Shown here: one piece after another, positions 1 to 10,200 of the stretch | Position numbering within the stretch: position 1 is the stretch's first letter | Layout: each line of letters starts with the position of its first letter | From: Tremella fuciformis | Lineage: Eukaryota; Basidiomycota; Tremellomycetes; Tremellales; Tremellaceae | Assembly (NCBI GenBank): GCA_032768795.1 | Contig: CP136500.1 | Location: forward strand, 124,001 to 188,000 | Direction of reading: 5' to 3' | DNA length: 64,000 bases | Notes under the pieces: model-generated | Told to the model about the DNA's origin: nothing | Databases searched by the model: none | What the model saw: only the letters and a program-made list of their open reading frames with translations | Program-made: the position numbers and the translations under genes

Positions 1-240
1 ATTTTGGCAAGCTCAGAATCCATGCTGGATTTCCAGTGCTCCCACTCGCCAGAATTGCGCGCTTGCAAGTATGTTTGCGGTATATTTGTTGCAAGCATAG
101 CACAGGCAACATTTGCAGCTTGAATTTCGTTCTCAAATTCCTCATCATCTCGCAAATTCAGCTCATCTGATGAGTCTGAGTCGCTTGAATTATCGCCATT
201 ATGCCCCCCTTGCTGCGGTATCGGTGGTGCAGCAGAAGCG
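1..240 (-). pseudogene. Gag-Pol of element O, start of the reverse-transcriptase part (cut by window edge)
   Basis: The minus-strand translation matches the acidic linker (SSDSDSSDEL) and the start of the reverse-transcriptase region (WEHWKSSMDSELAK) of the intact copies. It continues the O frame after the A insertion. The C-terminal reverse transcriptase and RNase H must lie to the left of the window. Confidence 0.9.
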
Positions 241-245
241 CGGCG

Positions 246-397
246 TGTCGGAATTGTGAGCAATCCTGATCTGTGCCACACTGCCACACTGCAACATCGC
301 TTCTAGCCCTTTCCTATTACATAAGGAAACTCTATAGCGTCGCTTTTCCTGCTCTCTGAGCAGGGAACATGTCTTATGCACTTCATATCATCCGACA
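246..397 (+). repeat. 5' LTR of element A
   Basis: The 152-bp repeat runs from TGTCGGAATTGTG to CATCCGACA, with perfect 6-bp inverted ends TGTCGG/CCGACA. It includes a run of CCACACTG repeats and a CCTGCTC...GAGCAGG hairpin. Confidence 0.97.
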
Positions 398-420
398 GGT
401 TATGAGCCTGAATCGCATCC
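398..420 (+). promoter_or_regulatory. Primer-binding site of element A (Met-tRNA anticodon-arm type)
   Basis: Directly after the LTR comes GGTTATGAGCCTGAA. Its reverse complement folds as an anticodon arm: stem TCAGG/CCTGA with loop CTCATAA and CAT at the anticodon position. This fits half-tRNA priming by an initiator-methionine tRNA, as known for Drosophila copia. The same site is seen in D and, reversed, in B, C, E and O. Confidence 0.75.
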
Positions 421-1449
421 GATTCGCCTGCCGACAAGTGACCCAATAGAGCTCGACGCGCTCTTTCACGAGGTACCCTCGGATTTTCGGTAGCTTCAGC
501 GGTTCACCCGCAATCGCCTTTGCCAAATACTCGGTTTCCGGCTACCCTCCTCCCTACCTACCATCTCTGTCGCTTCACCTACAAGCGCCAGAAGAACACA
601 GCACTTTCTCTACAGTGCGAACACACGTCTTACGGCCCCTGAAGAGTCCAGCACTCACAGAAGGCCGGGATAACGGACGTTCACAACTTCAACAATTTCT
701 CGCGATCTAGCCACCCGATCGATCTCTCCGTTTTACACAGCACCGTCTGTTGTTGGATCCATCGTCACGGTAAAGCACAGCCCGGCAGCTAGTACCGTTC
801 CCGAGATATCGATTTATCAATTTCGGCAAACTGCAAATTTGGAGTTGAGTCTTCCAACACCAGGAAATCGATTTCTCGCCCATTACTCCACCGATCCGCC
901 TGCCGTTCCCACACAACATAGGGGCCACTACAGGCTATATTTCAGCACCGGCAGAGCACAATCGGCCGACTTGTTCTCGAGTAATTCCATCATTCCTGAA
1001 ATCGGATTTCCGATTTCTCAACATCATTGCTTCTGCCCTATCGCTGGGCGAAATCGCGGCCTGCTGGGCTTGGCAGGTGAAGGCAAACGTCCTGGCCGGT
1101 CTAGGTTACACCGAGGGAGTTCAAGCAAATCCGGACCTGGCTCTGCAGAAATCAAACCTTGGGCCGATTCCCAGGCTTGGTGGAGCACCCAGGAGGTCGT
1201 ACACCGTTCCGGTGGCCGCAGAATCCAGTGAAACCTGGTGGGCAGCCTCTGAGCCTTCTGGCAATTCAAGCTGCTCTCGCTTTCAGCTGAGTCTCTCTGA
1301 GAGTCTCATTCAAACTTTTGCGATTGCAGCTGACACCCGGATATTTAAAATCTCTCCTTTGCACACAATATACTTCGCAACGGCCTCTATCATCCCTATC
1401 AACAAAACCGAATTTGATCGAGCCGTTCTTGAGAAATAATTTTTTGGAA
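398..1449 (+). other. Long untranslated leader of element A
   Basis: The leader is 1052 bp, seven times the LTR length. It has many upstream ATGs and no long frame of its own that resembles a protein. A TATA-like ATATTTAAAA lies at 1341-1350, about 105 bp before the Gag-Pol ATG, followed by a CT-rich stretch, and is conserved in the other subfamilies. Confidence 0.8.
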
Positions 1450-4400
1450 ATGGAGGAGAGCGAAATCAAAATCAAAGTTGTTACTTTGAAAGGCAGCGAT
1501 AATTATCCTCAATGGGAATCGCATATCGCCACCACCCTCATGGGCAAGGGACTGCTTGCCTGCATCAGAACCGAACCGATTTCGCCAATTTCAGCTGCAG
1601 AACAGCTCAAATTCGATAAGGCCTTTTCCATCATCTTTCAGTCGCTCTCTGAGACCGTCCAAGCCGCCCTGCCAGCCTCAGTCAAAGACTGGACATCGCC
1701 CTCACCCAAGGCTCTTTGGGACGAAATTAAGCGGCAGCATTCAGCCTCAACCGGTGCCAGGCAGGCCGCTTTATTCCAATCGCTTGCCAGAGCTTCAATT
1801 ATCGATGGAGAAGATCCAATGCCGGTCCTAGCAGCCCAACAGAGCGCCCACACCCAGCTGAACAGCTCAGGCGAAATTATATCCGATAAAATCCTTGCAT
1901 TCTGCATGACTCTTGCTCTCCCTGAGTCATATGCAACTACAAAGCAGAATCTCTGGATGCGACAGCCTCTCAGCTCTTCAGAGGTCAAATCGGCAGTCCA
2001 GGCTGAATATGAGAGGCGGAAAAATTCCGATTCAGCATCAGCTCTTGCTGCAGCAAGGAGACCGGTTCCATTCAAGCCAAATCGCCCCAGAGATATGTCA
2101 AAATACTGCGATCATCACCGGATTCATGGCCACAGCAATGCAGAATGTCATAATCAACAAAATCGGATCCAGCAGACACAAAGAATTCCACCCAAGGCCG
2201 AAATTGCCTCTGTCAGCCCTGAGACCGATACCGACATTGGGCCAGCATCTGCTTTCAATGCAGTAGCGACCGCATCCGCCTATCATGCAAAATGCGACCG
2301 CTATGAATTTATTATCGATTCTGGAGCAACACATCACATGTGTAATGATGCTCAAATGCTATCGGATCTGAAACCGGCTCAGAAAATGCAAGTCCGGTTT
2401 GGCAATTCAGCCCATTTGCCTTGCAACATGACCGGTACCCTCTACATTGCCGGAATCGCTTTTCCAGGCTGTCTATATATTCCTGGGCTTGATCGGAACC
2501 TCATTTCGGTCTCTGCAACTCCACAAGGCCTGGGATGGAAATTTGCGGCCGGAAATGCCCAACTCTGCAGAATGGACACCGGAAATCATCTCCTCACAGC
2601 CCCAAAGCGATCCGGGTTGTATGTATATCAGGAGGCAAGCGCATCAGCCAATATCGCTTCTACAGCTGATATCCAAGACATCCATGAGCGACTTGGCCAT
2701 CTGAACATATCTGCAATCATGAGAGTCATCAGGAGTGGAAGAATGGGCAATATCGAAATTTCAGCTTCAGATGCAAAGTCATTCCAGTGCCAGAGCTGCA
2801 TTTTAGGCAAAACCGGCCGACTTCCATCATTACCAAGCGATGTCAGAGCATCTACACCGCTTGAGATTGTCCACATTGATTTATGGGGCCCTGCCAGAGT
2901 ACCATCAATTAATGGAGCTCGATATTTCCTCACTTGTTATGATGATTTCACAAGGAAATCGCATTTATATTTCCTCAAACAGAAATCAGGAGCATTTGAG
3001 GCGATTCAGCAATATATCGCTTTAGTTGAAAGGCAATTGTCTACAAAGGTCAAAACAATCAGATCCGACAATGGTGGTGAATTCTCCTCAAATGAGTGGA
3101 AACAATTCATGAGGAATCACGGAATTCAGCATATTCAGGTCCCACCAGATGCGCACACTCAAAATGGGCGAGTTGAAAGATTGCACCTCACAATCCTCAA
3201 TGGAGTGAGAACAGTCCTTGTTCATTCCGGATTGCCTCAGAATCTATGGGCTGAAGCGGCAAATTATATAGCCTACACTCGAAATCGCACACCCTGTGGG
3301 CCAAAGCAGGAAATACCCGAAGACAAGTGGCAAAATCGAAATTGCCAAATTACACACCTTCAACCATTTGGCTGCAAAGCATTTTTCCGAAATCATACAG
3401 AGAAAAACAAGCTGGCACCAAGATATCAAGAGGGCATCCTTGTGGGGTATCAGGAGGCCACCAACAATTACCGGATATATTCAAAACAGTCCGGCAGCAT
3501 CACCATCAGCCGGGATGTTATCTTTGCAAACACAGAATTCAATTCTGAGCAAATTGAAATTCCGGAATTGGAACCTAAAGGGTCACGGCCTCAAATCGAG
3601 CCCGACAAATCTGTTCTTTTGCAGAATGATGCTTCATACATGCCCCTATCACCTGTAAAAACCGGAATGCCCCAGATTGAACGGTTCTTTCGGAATTTGG
3701 CAAATGAGCAAAAAGTCGTCAATCAAAATTTACAAATTCCAAATATCATTGAAAGAGATCATCATCGCCAAATTGCTGCAGAACGCCGCGCTTCTGCTGC
3801 ACCACCGATACCGCAGCAAGGGGGGCATAATGGCGATAATTCAAGCGACTCAGACTCATCAGATGAGCTGAATTTGCGAGATGATGAGGAATTTGAGAAC
3901 GAGATTCAAGATGCAAATGTTGCCTGTGCTATGCTCGCAACAAATATACCTCAAACATATTTGCAAGCGCGCAATTCTGGCGAGTGGGAGCACTGGAAAT
4001 CCAGCATGGATTCTGAGCTTGCCAAAATGGACAAATATCGAGTTTGGGCGGTTGTGGATCGCTCAAATCAAAGAGTCCTCAAAGGAAAATGGGTCTACAC
4101 CAGAAAGATCGATGGTGAAACCGGTAAACCTTCAACCTACAAGGCCAGATTTGTTGCCAAGGGCTATTCACAAATTGAAGGACTCGATTTCAACGAGTTA
4201 TTTGCCTCTGTTGCGCACAAGGACACCATCAGAGTCTTCCTGGCCTTGGTCAATCACTTCAACATGGAGTGTGACCAAGTAGACATCATTGCAGCCTTCC
4301 TCAATGGCGATTTGGAAGAGGAAATATATATGGAACCACCAGAAGGCTCCAACATTCCTGCGGGCAAAGTTTTGCGACTCAGAAAATCGCTTTATGGTCT

Positions 4401-5499
4401 CAAGCAGTCTCCTAGATGCTTCAACAAAGCTCTGGACAATTGGCTTCGGTCTCAAGGCCTCAAACCAACCTCTGCAGACCCCTGCCTTTACTACAAATTC
4501 GAAAATGGCAATTTCCTCATGCTCTCAGTTCATGTGGATGATCAGTTGATTGCTTGCAACAACAGAAAGTATTTGGACGCTTTCAAAATCGCTCTCAACT
4601 CAGAATTTGAGTGCAAGGACTCAGGGCCGGTTTCCTATTTCCTAGGCTTCAATATTCATCGAGATCGGACACAGAACAAGCTGTTTATGAGTCAAGAACA
4701 TTATTTGGAGTCAATTTTGGACCGGTTTGGTATGAGTGACTGCAACCCAGCCAGAACTCCTCTGCCTGCCAGTTTTCGCCCTGTTCCAGCCACAGATACC
4801 GAGTTTGAAGAGGCAAAGCATTACCCATATGCCCAAGCAGTGGGAGCCATTCTTTATGCCTCAACAATTACAAGACCGGATCTCGCTTTTCCAGCTTCTC
4901 TGCTATCAAGATACATATCCAAATACAACACAGAGCACTGGAAAGCGGCCAAACATCTACTTCGGTACATCAGAGGCACCACAGACCTTTGTTTGACCTT
5001 CAACAAAGAGAATTCAACCAGAATTGCCCTAGGCTATGCAGATGCAGACTGGGGAGGCGATCTAGACACAAGAAGATCGACTACAGGCTATATCTTCAAG
5101 GTCTATGGTGGAATTGTGGCCTGGAAAAGTCGACGGCAAAATACAGTGGCGCTTTCTACCACAGAAGCAGAGCTCATGGCCTCTTCTGAAGCGACCAGGC
5201 AAGCCATTTGGCTCAGGCAACTTCTCAGTGATCTTCAGCTTGGTCTGGAGGAGCCCCTGCCAATTCTAAACGACAACAATGGAGCAATTGCCTTGTCAAA
5301 GAACCCAGTCAACCATGACAAGTCCAAGCACATTGACATGAGACACAAGTTTGTCAGGGAGAAGGTGGAGGACAACACAGTGACTCTGTCACATGTCCCA
5401 TCAGCTGAGAACATGGCGGATCTCCTCACCAAGGCGCTCCCAGCAGAGGTATTCAACAGGTTGAGGGATCTACTTGGAGTTCAGCAAAGATCAGATTGA
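1450..5499 (+). CDS. Copia Gag-Pol polyprotein, element A (1349 aa)
   Basis: The polyprotein of a Ty1/copia element carries capsid, protease, integrase, reverse transcriptase and RNase H for cytoplasmic reverse transcription and nuclear integration. The ATG at 1450 (MEESEIK) is chosen because the same start is used in every copy; an in-frame ATG at 1318 is not conserved. Order by residue: Gag/UBN2-like 1-200; zinc knuckle 220-233 in the form CX2HX4HX4C; protease Asp290 in DSG; HHCC module from about 413; integrase D477, D540 and E576 (35 residues between the last two); acidic linker SSDSDSSDEL; reverse transcriptase with HVDD at 1028-1031; RNase H with ADADWGG near 1197; C-terminal ADLLTKALP. 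Integrase preceding reverse transcriptase is diagnostic of copia. All catalytic residues are present. Expression is from a single frame, with no frameshift. Confidence 0.97.
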   Translation: MEESEIKIKVVTLKGSDNYPQWESHIATTLMGKGLLACIRTEPISPISAAEQLKFDKAFSIIFQSLSETVQAALPASVKDWTSPSPKALWDEIKRQHSASTGARQAALFQSLARASIIDGEDPMPVLAAQQSAHTQLNSSGEIISDKILAFCMTLALPESYATTKQNLWMRQPLSSSEVKSAVQAEYERRKNSDSASALAAARRPVPFKPNRPRDMSKYCDHHRIHGHSNAECHNQQNRIQQTQRIPPKAEIASVSPETDTDIGPASAFNAVATASAYHAKCDRYEFIIDSGATHHMCNDAQMLSDLKPAQKMQVRFGNSAHLPCNMTGTLYIAGIAFPGCLYIPGLDRNLISVSATPQGLGWKFAAGNAQLCRMDTGNHLLTAPKRSGLYVYQEASASANIASTADIQDIHERLGHLNISAIMRVIRSGRMGNIEISASDAKSFQCQSCILGKTGRLPSLPSDVRASTPLEIVHIDLWGPARVPSINGARYFLTCYDDFTRKSHLYFLKQKSGAFEAIQQYIALVERQLSTKVKTIRSDNGGEFSSNEWKQFMRNHGIQHIQVPPDAHTQNGRVERLHLTILNGVRTVLVHSGLPQNLWAEAANYIAYTRNRTPCGPKQEIPEDKWQNRNCQITHLQPFGCKAFFRNHTEKNKLAPRYQEGILVGYQEATNNYRIYSKQSGSITISRDVIFANTEFNSEQIEIPELEPKGSRPQIEPDKSVLLQNDASYMPLSPVKTGMPQIERFFRNLANEQKVVNQNLQIPNIIERDHHRQIAAERRASAAPPIPQQGGHNGDNSSDSDSSDELNLRDDEEFENEIQDANVACAMLATNIPQTYLQARNSGEWEHWKSSMDSELAKMDKYRVWAVVDRSNQRVLKGKWVYTRKIDGETGKPSTYKARFVAKGYSQIEGLDFNELFASVAHKDTIRVFLALVNHFNMECDQVDIIAAFLNGDLEEEIYMEPPEGSNIPAGKVLRLRKSLYGLKQSPRCFNKALDNWLRSQGLKPTSADPCLYYKFENGNFLMLSVHVDDQLIACNNRKYLDAFKIALNSEFECKDSGPVSYFLGFNIHRDRTQNKLFMSQEHYLESILDRFGMSDCNPARTPLPASFRPVPATDTEFEEAKHYPYAQAVGAILYASTITRPDLAFPASLLSRYISKYNTEHWKAAKHLLRYIRGTTDLCLTFNKENSTRIALGYADADWGGDLDTRRSTTGYIFKVYGGIVAWKSRRQNTVALSTTEAELMASSEATRQAIWLRQLLSDLQLGLEEPLPILNDNNGAIALSKNPVNHDKSKHIDMRHKFVREKVEDNTVTLSHVPSAENMADLLTKALPAEVFNRLRDLLGVQQRSD

Positions 5500-5506
5500 G
5501 TGGGAG
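5498..5506 (+). promoter_or_regulatory. Polypurine tract of element A
   Basis: GAGTGGGAG lies immediately 5' of the 3' LTR and overlaps the end of the Gag-Pol stop codon. It is the expected plus-strand primer, and the same sequence precedes the 3' LTRs of all the other complete copies. Confidence 0.75.
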
Positions 5507-5658
5507 TGTCGGAATTGTGAGCAATCCTGATCTGTGCCACACTGCCACACTGCAACATCGCTTCTAGCCCTTTCCTATTACATAAGGAAACTCTATAGCG
5601 TCGCTTTTCCTGCTCTCTGAGCAGGGAACATGTCTTATGCACTTCATATCATCCGACA
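5507..5658 (+). repeat. 3' LTR of element A
   Basis: 152 bp, identical to 246-397. It is followed by the second copy of the CGGCG duplication. Confidence 0.97.
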
Positions 5659-5663
5659 CGGCG

Positions 5664-7076
5664 TTCTGCAGCAATTTGGCGATGATGATCTCTTTCAATG
5701 ATATTTGGAATTTGTAAATTTTGATTGGCGACTTTTTGCTCATTTGCCAAATTTTGAAAGAACCGCTCTACCTCCTGCATTCCCTGTGTCGGTGGCGGTG
5801 GAGGCTCCTGCAGACTATCTTCCTGCAAAAGGACAGATTTATCGGACTCGATTTGAGGCTGTAAACCCTTAAGTTCCAATTCCGGAATTTCAATTTGCTC
5901 TGAATTGATTTCTGTGTTTGCAAAAATAACATCCCGGCTGATTGTGATGCTGCCGGTCACCTTGGAATATATCCGGTAATTGTTGGTGGCCTCTTGATAC
6001 CCCACAAGAATCCCCTCTTGATATCTTGGAGCCAGCTTGTTTTTCTCTGTATGATTTCGGAAAAATGCTTTGCAGCCAAATGGTTGAAGGTGTGTAATTT
6101 GGCAATTTCGATTTTGCCACTTGTCTTCGGGTATTTCCTGCTTTGGACCACAGGGTGTACAATTCCGAGTGTAGGCTATATAATTTGCCGCCTCAGCCCA
6201 TAGATTCTGAGGTAATCCGGAATGAACAAGGACTGTTCTGACCCCATTGAGAATTGTAAGATGCAATCGCTCAACCCGCCCATTTTGAGTGTGCGCATCT
6301 GGTGGGACTTGAATATGCTGAATTCCGTGATTCCTTATGAATTGTTTCCACTCATTAGAGGAGAATTCACCACCATTGTCAGATCTGATTGTCTTGACTT
6401 TGGTGGATAGCTGTCTTTCAACTAGAGCAATATATTGCTGAATCGCCTCAAATGCGCCAGACTTTTGCTTCAGAAAATAGAGATGGGCTTTTCTGGTGAA
6501 ATCATCATAACAAGTGAGGAAATATCGAGCTCCATTTGCAGAGGCCACTCTGGCAGGCCCCCATAAATCAATGTGGACGATCTCAAGCGGTGTAGATGCT
6601 CTGATATCGCTTGGCAAAGATGGAAGCCGGCCGGTTTTGCCCAGAATGCAGCTTTGGCACTGGAATGACTTTGCATCTGAAACTGAAATTTCGATATCGC
6701 CCATTCTTCCACTCCTGATGACTCTCATGACTGCAGATATATTCAAATGGCCAAGTCGCTCATGGATGTCTTGTAAATCAGCTGCAGAAGCAATATTTGC
6801 TGATGCGCTTGCCTCCTGGTATATATAGAGGCCGGATCGCTTTGGGGCTTTGAGAAAAGTATTTCCGGTGCTGATTTGGCACAAGGTTGCATTTCCGGCC
6901 GCAAATCTCCATCCCAAGCCTTGTGGAGTTGCAGAGACCGAGATGAGGTTCCGATCCAGCCCAGGAATATAGAGGCAGCCCGGAAAAGCGATTCCGGCAA
7001 GGTAGAGAGTGCCGGTCATGTTGCAAGGCAGATGTGCTGAATTGCCAAACCGGACTTGCATTTTCTGAGCCGGTTT
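5664..7076 (-). pseudogene. Gag-Pol of element O, protease tail to integrase segment
   Basis: This is the middle of the broken O polyprotein. It carries the region after the protease, the HHCC zinc module (HERLGHLN and CQSC), the integrase core with HIDLWGP, RSDNGGEF and GRVERLHL (D,D35E), and the linker to reverse transcriptase. Against C it has at least three amino-acid changes (for example RNRTPC to RNCTPC). The right end abuts the 3' LTR of B and the left end abuts the 3' LTR of A, each with a 5-bp duplication. Confidence 0.93.
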
Positions 7077-7226
7077 TGTCGGATGATATGAAGTGCATAG
7101 AGACATCTGTTGCTCAGAGAGCAGGAAAAGCGATGCTACAACTCTGAAACATTTCAGGGGAAGGAGTAGAAGCGATGTGGCAGTGTGGCAGTGTGGCAGA
7201 GATCAGGATTGCTCACAATTCCGACA
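7077..7226 (-). repeat. 3' LTR of element B
   Basis: The 150-bp repeat is flanked on the left by GGTTT. Compared with the A type, the central segment is replaced (CCCTGAAATGTTTCAGAG in place of the CCTATTACATAAGG region) while the ends and the CCACACTG repeats are shared. Confidence 0.96.
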
Positions 7227-7233
7227 CTCCCAC

Positions 7234-10200
7234 TCAATCTGATCTTTGCTGCACTCCAAGTAGATCCCTCAGCCTGTTGAATACCTCTGCTGGAAGCGAT
7301 TTGGTGAGGAGATCCGCCATGTTCTCAGCTGATGGAACATGTGATAGAGTCACTGTGTTGTCCTCCACCTTCTCCCTGACAAACTTGTGTCTCATATCAA
7401 TGTGCTTTGACTTGTCATGGTTCACTGGGTTCTTTGACAAAGCAATTGCTCCATTGTTGTCGTTTAGGATTGGCAGGGGCTCCTCCAGACCAAGCTGAAG
7501 ATCACTGAGAAGTTGCCTGAGCCAAATGGCTTGCCTGGTTGCTTCAGAAGAGGCCATAAGCTCTGCTTCTGTGGTGGAAAGCGCCACTGTATTTTGCCGC
7601 CGACTCTTCCAGGCAACTATGCCACCATAGACCTTGAAGATATAGCCTGTAGTCGATCTCCTTGTGTCTAGATCGCCTCCCCAGTCTGCATCTGCATATC
7701 CCAGAGCAATTCTGTTGGAGTTATCTTTGTTGAAGGTCAAACAAAGGTCTGTGGTGCCTCTGATGTACCGAAGTAAATGTTTGGCCGCTTTCCAGTGCTC
7801 TGTATTATATTTGCTGATATATCTTGATAGCAAGGAAGCTGGGAAAGCGAGATCCGGTCTTGTGATTGTTGAGGCATAAAGAATTGCTCCCACTGCTTGG
7901 GCATATGGGTAATGCTTTGCCTCCTCATACTCGGTATCTGTGGCTGGAATAGGGCGAAAATTGGTAGGCAGAGGAGTTCTGGCTGGATTGCAGTCACTCA
8001 TACCAAACCGGTCCAAAATCGACTCCAAGTAATGCTCCTGTGACATGAACAGCTTGTTCTGAGTCCGATCTCGATGTATATTGAATCCCAGGAAGTAGGA
8101 GACTGGTCCTGAGTCCTTGCACTCAAATTCCGCATTCAGAGCAATTTTGAAAGCGTCCAAATATTTCCTGTTGTTGCAAGCAATCAACTGATCATCCACA
8201 TGAACTGAGAGCATGAGGAAATTGCCATTTTCGAATTTGTAGTAGAGGCAGGGGTCTGCTGAAGTCGGTTTGAGGCCTTGGGACCGAAGCCAAGTATCTA
8301 GAGCTTTGTTGAAGCATCTCGGAGACTGCTTGAGGCCATAAAGCGATTTTCTGAGTCGCAAAATTTTGCCTGCAGGAATATTGGAGCCCTCTGGTGGTTC
8401 CATATATATCTCCTCCTCTAAATCGCCATTGAGGAAAGCAGCAATGATGTCTACTTGGTCACACTCCATGTTGAAATGATTGACCAAGGCCAGGAAGACT
8501 CTGATGGTGTCTTTATGCGCAACAGAGGCAAATAACTCGTTGAAATCAAGTCCTTCAATTTGAGAATAGCCCTTGGCAACAAATCTGGCCTTGTAGGTTG
8601 AAGGCTGGCCGGTTTCACCATTGATTTTGCGAGTGTAGACCCATTTGCCTTTGAGGACTCTTTGATTTGAGCGGTCAACAACCTCCCAAACTCGATATTT
8701 GTCCATCTTGGCAAGCTCTGAATCCATGCTTGACTTCCAGTGCTCCCACTCGCCAGAATTGCGCGCTTGCAAGTATGTTTGTGGTATATTGGTTGCAAGT
8801 AAAGCACAAGCAATGTTTGCTCCCTCAAATTCCTCATCATCTCGCAAATTCAGCTCATCTGATGAGTCTGAGTCGCTTGAATTCTCGCCATTATGCCCCC
8901 CTTGCTGCGGTAACGGTGGAGCAGCAGAAGCGCGGCGTTCTGCAGCAATCTGGCGATGATGATCTCTTTCAATCAAATTTGGAATTTGTAAATTTTGATT
9001 GGCAACTTTTTGCTCATTTGCCAAGTTTTGAAAGAACCGCTCAACTTCCAGCATTCCCTGTTTTGGAGGCGGTAGAGGCTCCTGTAGACAATCTTCCTGC
9101 AAGAGGACAGATTTATCGGACTTGATTTGAGGCTGTGAACCCTTGAGTTCCAATTCCGGAATTTCATTTCGCTCTGAATTGAATTCAGTGTTTGCAAAGA
9201 TAACATCCCGGCTGATTGTGATGCTGCCGGTCTCTTTTGAATAGATCCGGTAATTGTTGGTTGCTTCCTGATACCCCACAAGGATCCCCTCTTGGTACCT
9301 TGGTGCAAGCTTATTTTTCTCTGTGCGATATCGGAAAAATGCTTTGCAGCCAAATGGTTGAAGGTGTTCAAGCTGGCAATTTCGATTTTGCCATTTGTCC
9401 TCTGGTATTTCCTGCTTTGGACCACAGGGTGTGCGATTTCGAGTGTAGGCTATATAATTTGCTGCTTCAGCCCATAGACTGTGAGGTAGACCGGAATGAA
9501 CAAGCACAGTTCTAACCCCATTCAATATTGTGAGGTGCAATCGCTCAACTCGCCCATTCTGAGTGTGCGCATCAGGTGGGACTTGAATATGCTGAATTCC
9601 GTGATCCTTCATAAATTGTTTCCACTGATTTGAAGAGAATTCTCCACCATTGTCGGATCTGATTGTTTTGACTTTGGTGGATAGCTGGCGTTCAACCAAA
9701 GCGATATATTGCTGAATCGCTTCAAATGCTCCTGACTTTTGTTTGAGGAAATACAAATGCGATTTCCTTGTAAAGTCGTCATAACAAGTCAAGAAATATC
9801 GAGCACCATTGAGAGATGGCACTCTGGCTGGACCCCACAAATCAATGTGAACAATCTCAAGCGGTGTAGATGCTCTGATATCGCTTGGCAATGATGGGAG
9901 GCGGCCGGTCTTGCCTAAAATGCAGCTCTGGCACTGGAAAGACTTTGCATCTGAAGCTGAAATTTCGATATCGCCCATTCTCCCACTTCTGATCACTCTG
10001 AGCACACCGGATATATTTAAATGGCCAAGTCGCTCATGAATGTCTTGCAAATCAGCTGCAGAAGCGATATTGGCTGATGCGCTTGCCTCCTGGTAGATGT
10101 ACAAGCCGGATCGCTTGGGAGCTGTAATGACATGCTCTCCAGACTTGATGTCGCATAGTTTTGCATTTCCGGCTGCAAATTTCCATTCTAGGCCTTGTGG

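Larger units (their letters stand above)
246..5658 (+). mobile_element. Copia-type LTR retrotransposon A, complete and intact
   Basis: The complete 5413-bp element has identical 152-bp LTRs at 246-397 and 5507-5658. It is flanked by the target duplication CGGCG (241-245 and 5659-5663) inside the pol region of O. The single Gag-Pol frame is open throughout. Order is LTR, primer site, about 1 kb leader, Gag-Pol, purine tract, LTR. LTR identity and the intact frame point to recent insertion. Confidence 0.97.

Noticed and set aside
398..470. tRNA gene next to the copia LTR
   Set aside because: Only the anticodon-arm complement is present; no acceptor, D or T arm can be folded. It is a primer-binding site.
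839..1439. Open frames at 839-1231 and 1077-1439 in the A leader
   Set aside because: No start context or domain, and not preserved in the C/E leader. The Gag-Pol start at 1450 is conserved instead.
4531..4542. HVDD instead of YVDD in the copia reverse transcriptase, first suspected as inactivating
   Set aside because: The same residue occurs in every copy that covers the region, in all LTR subfamilies, so it is a family trait.
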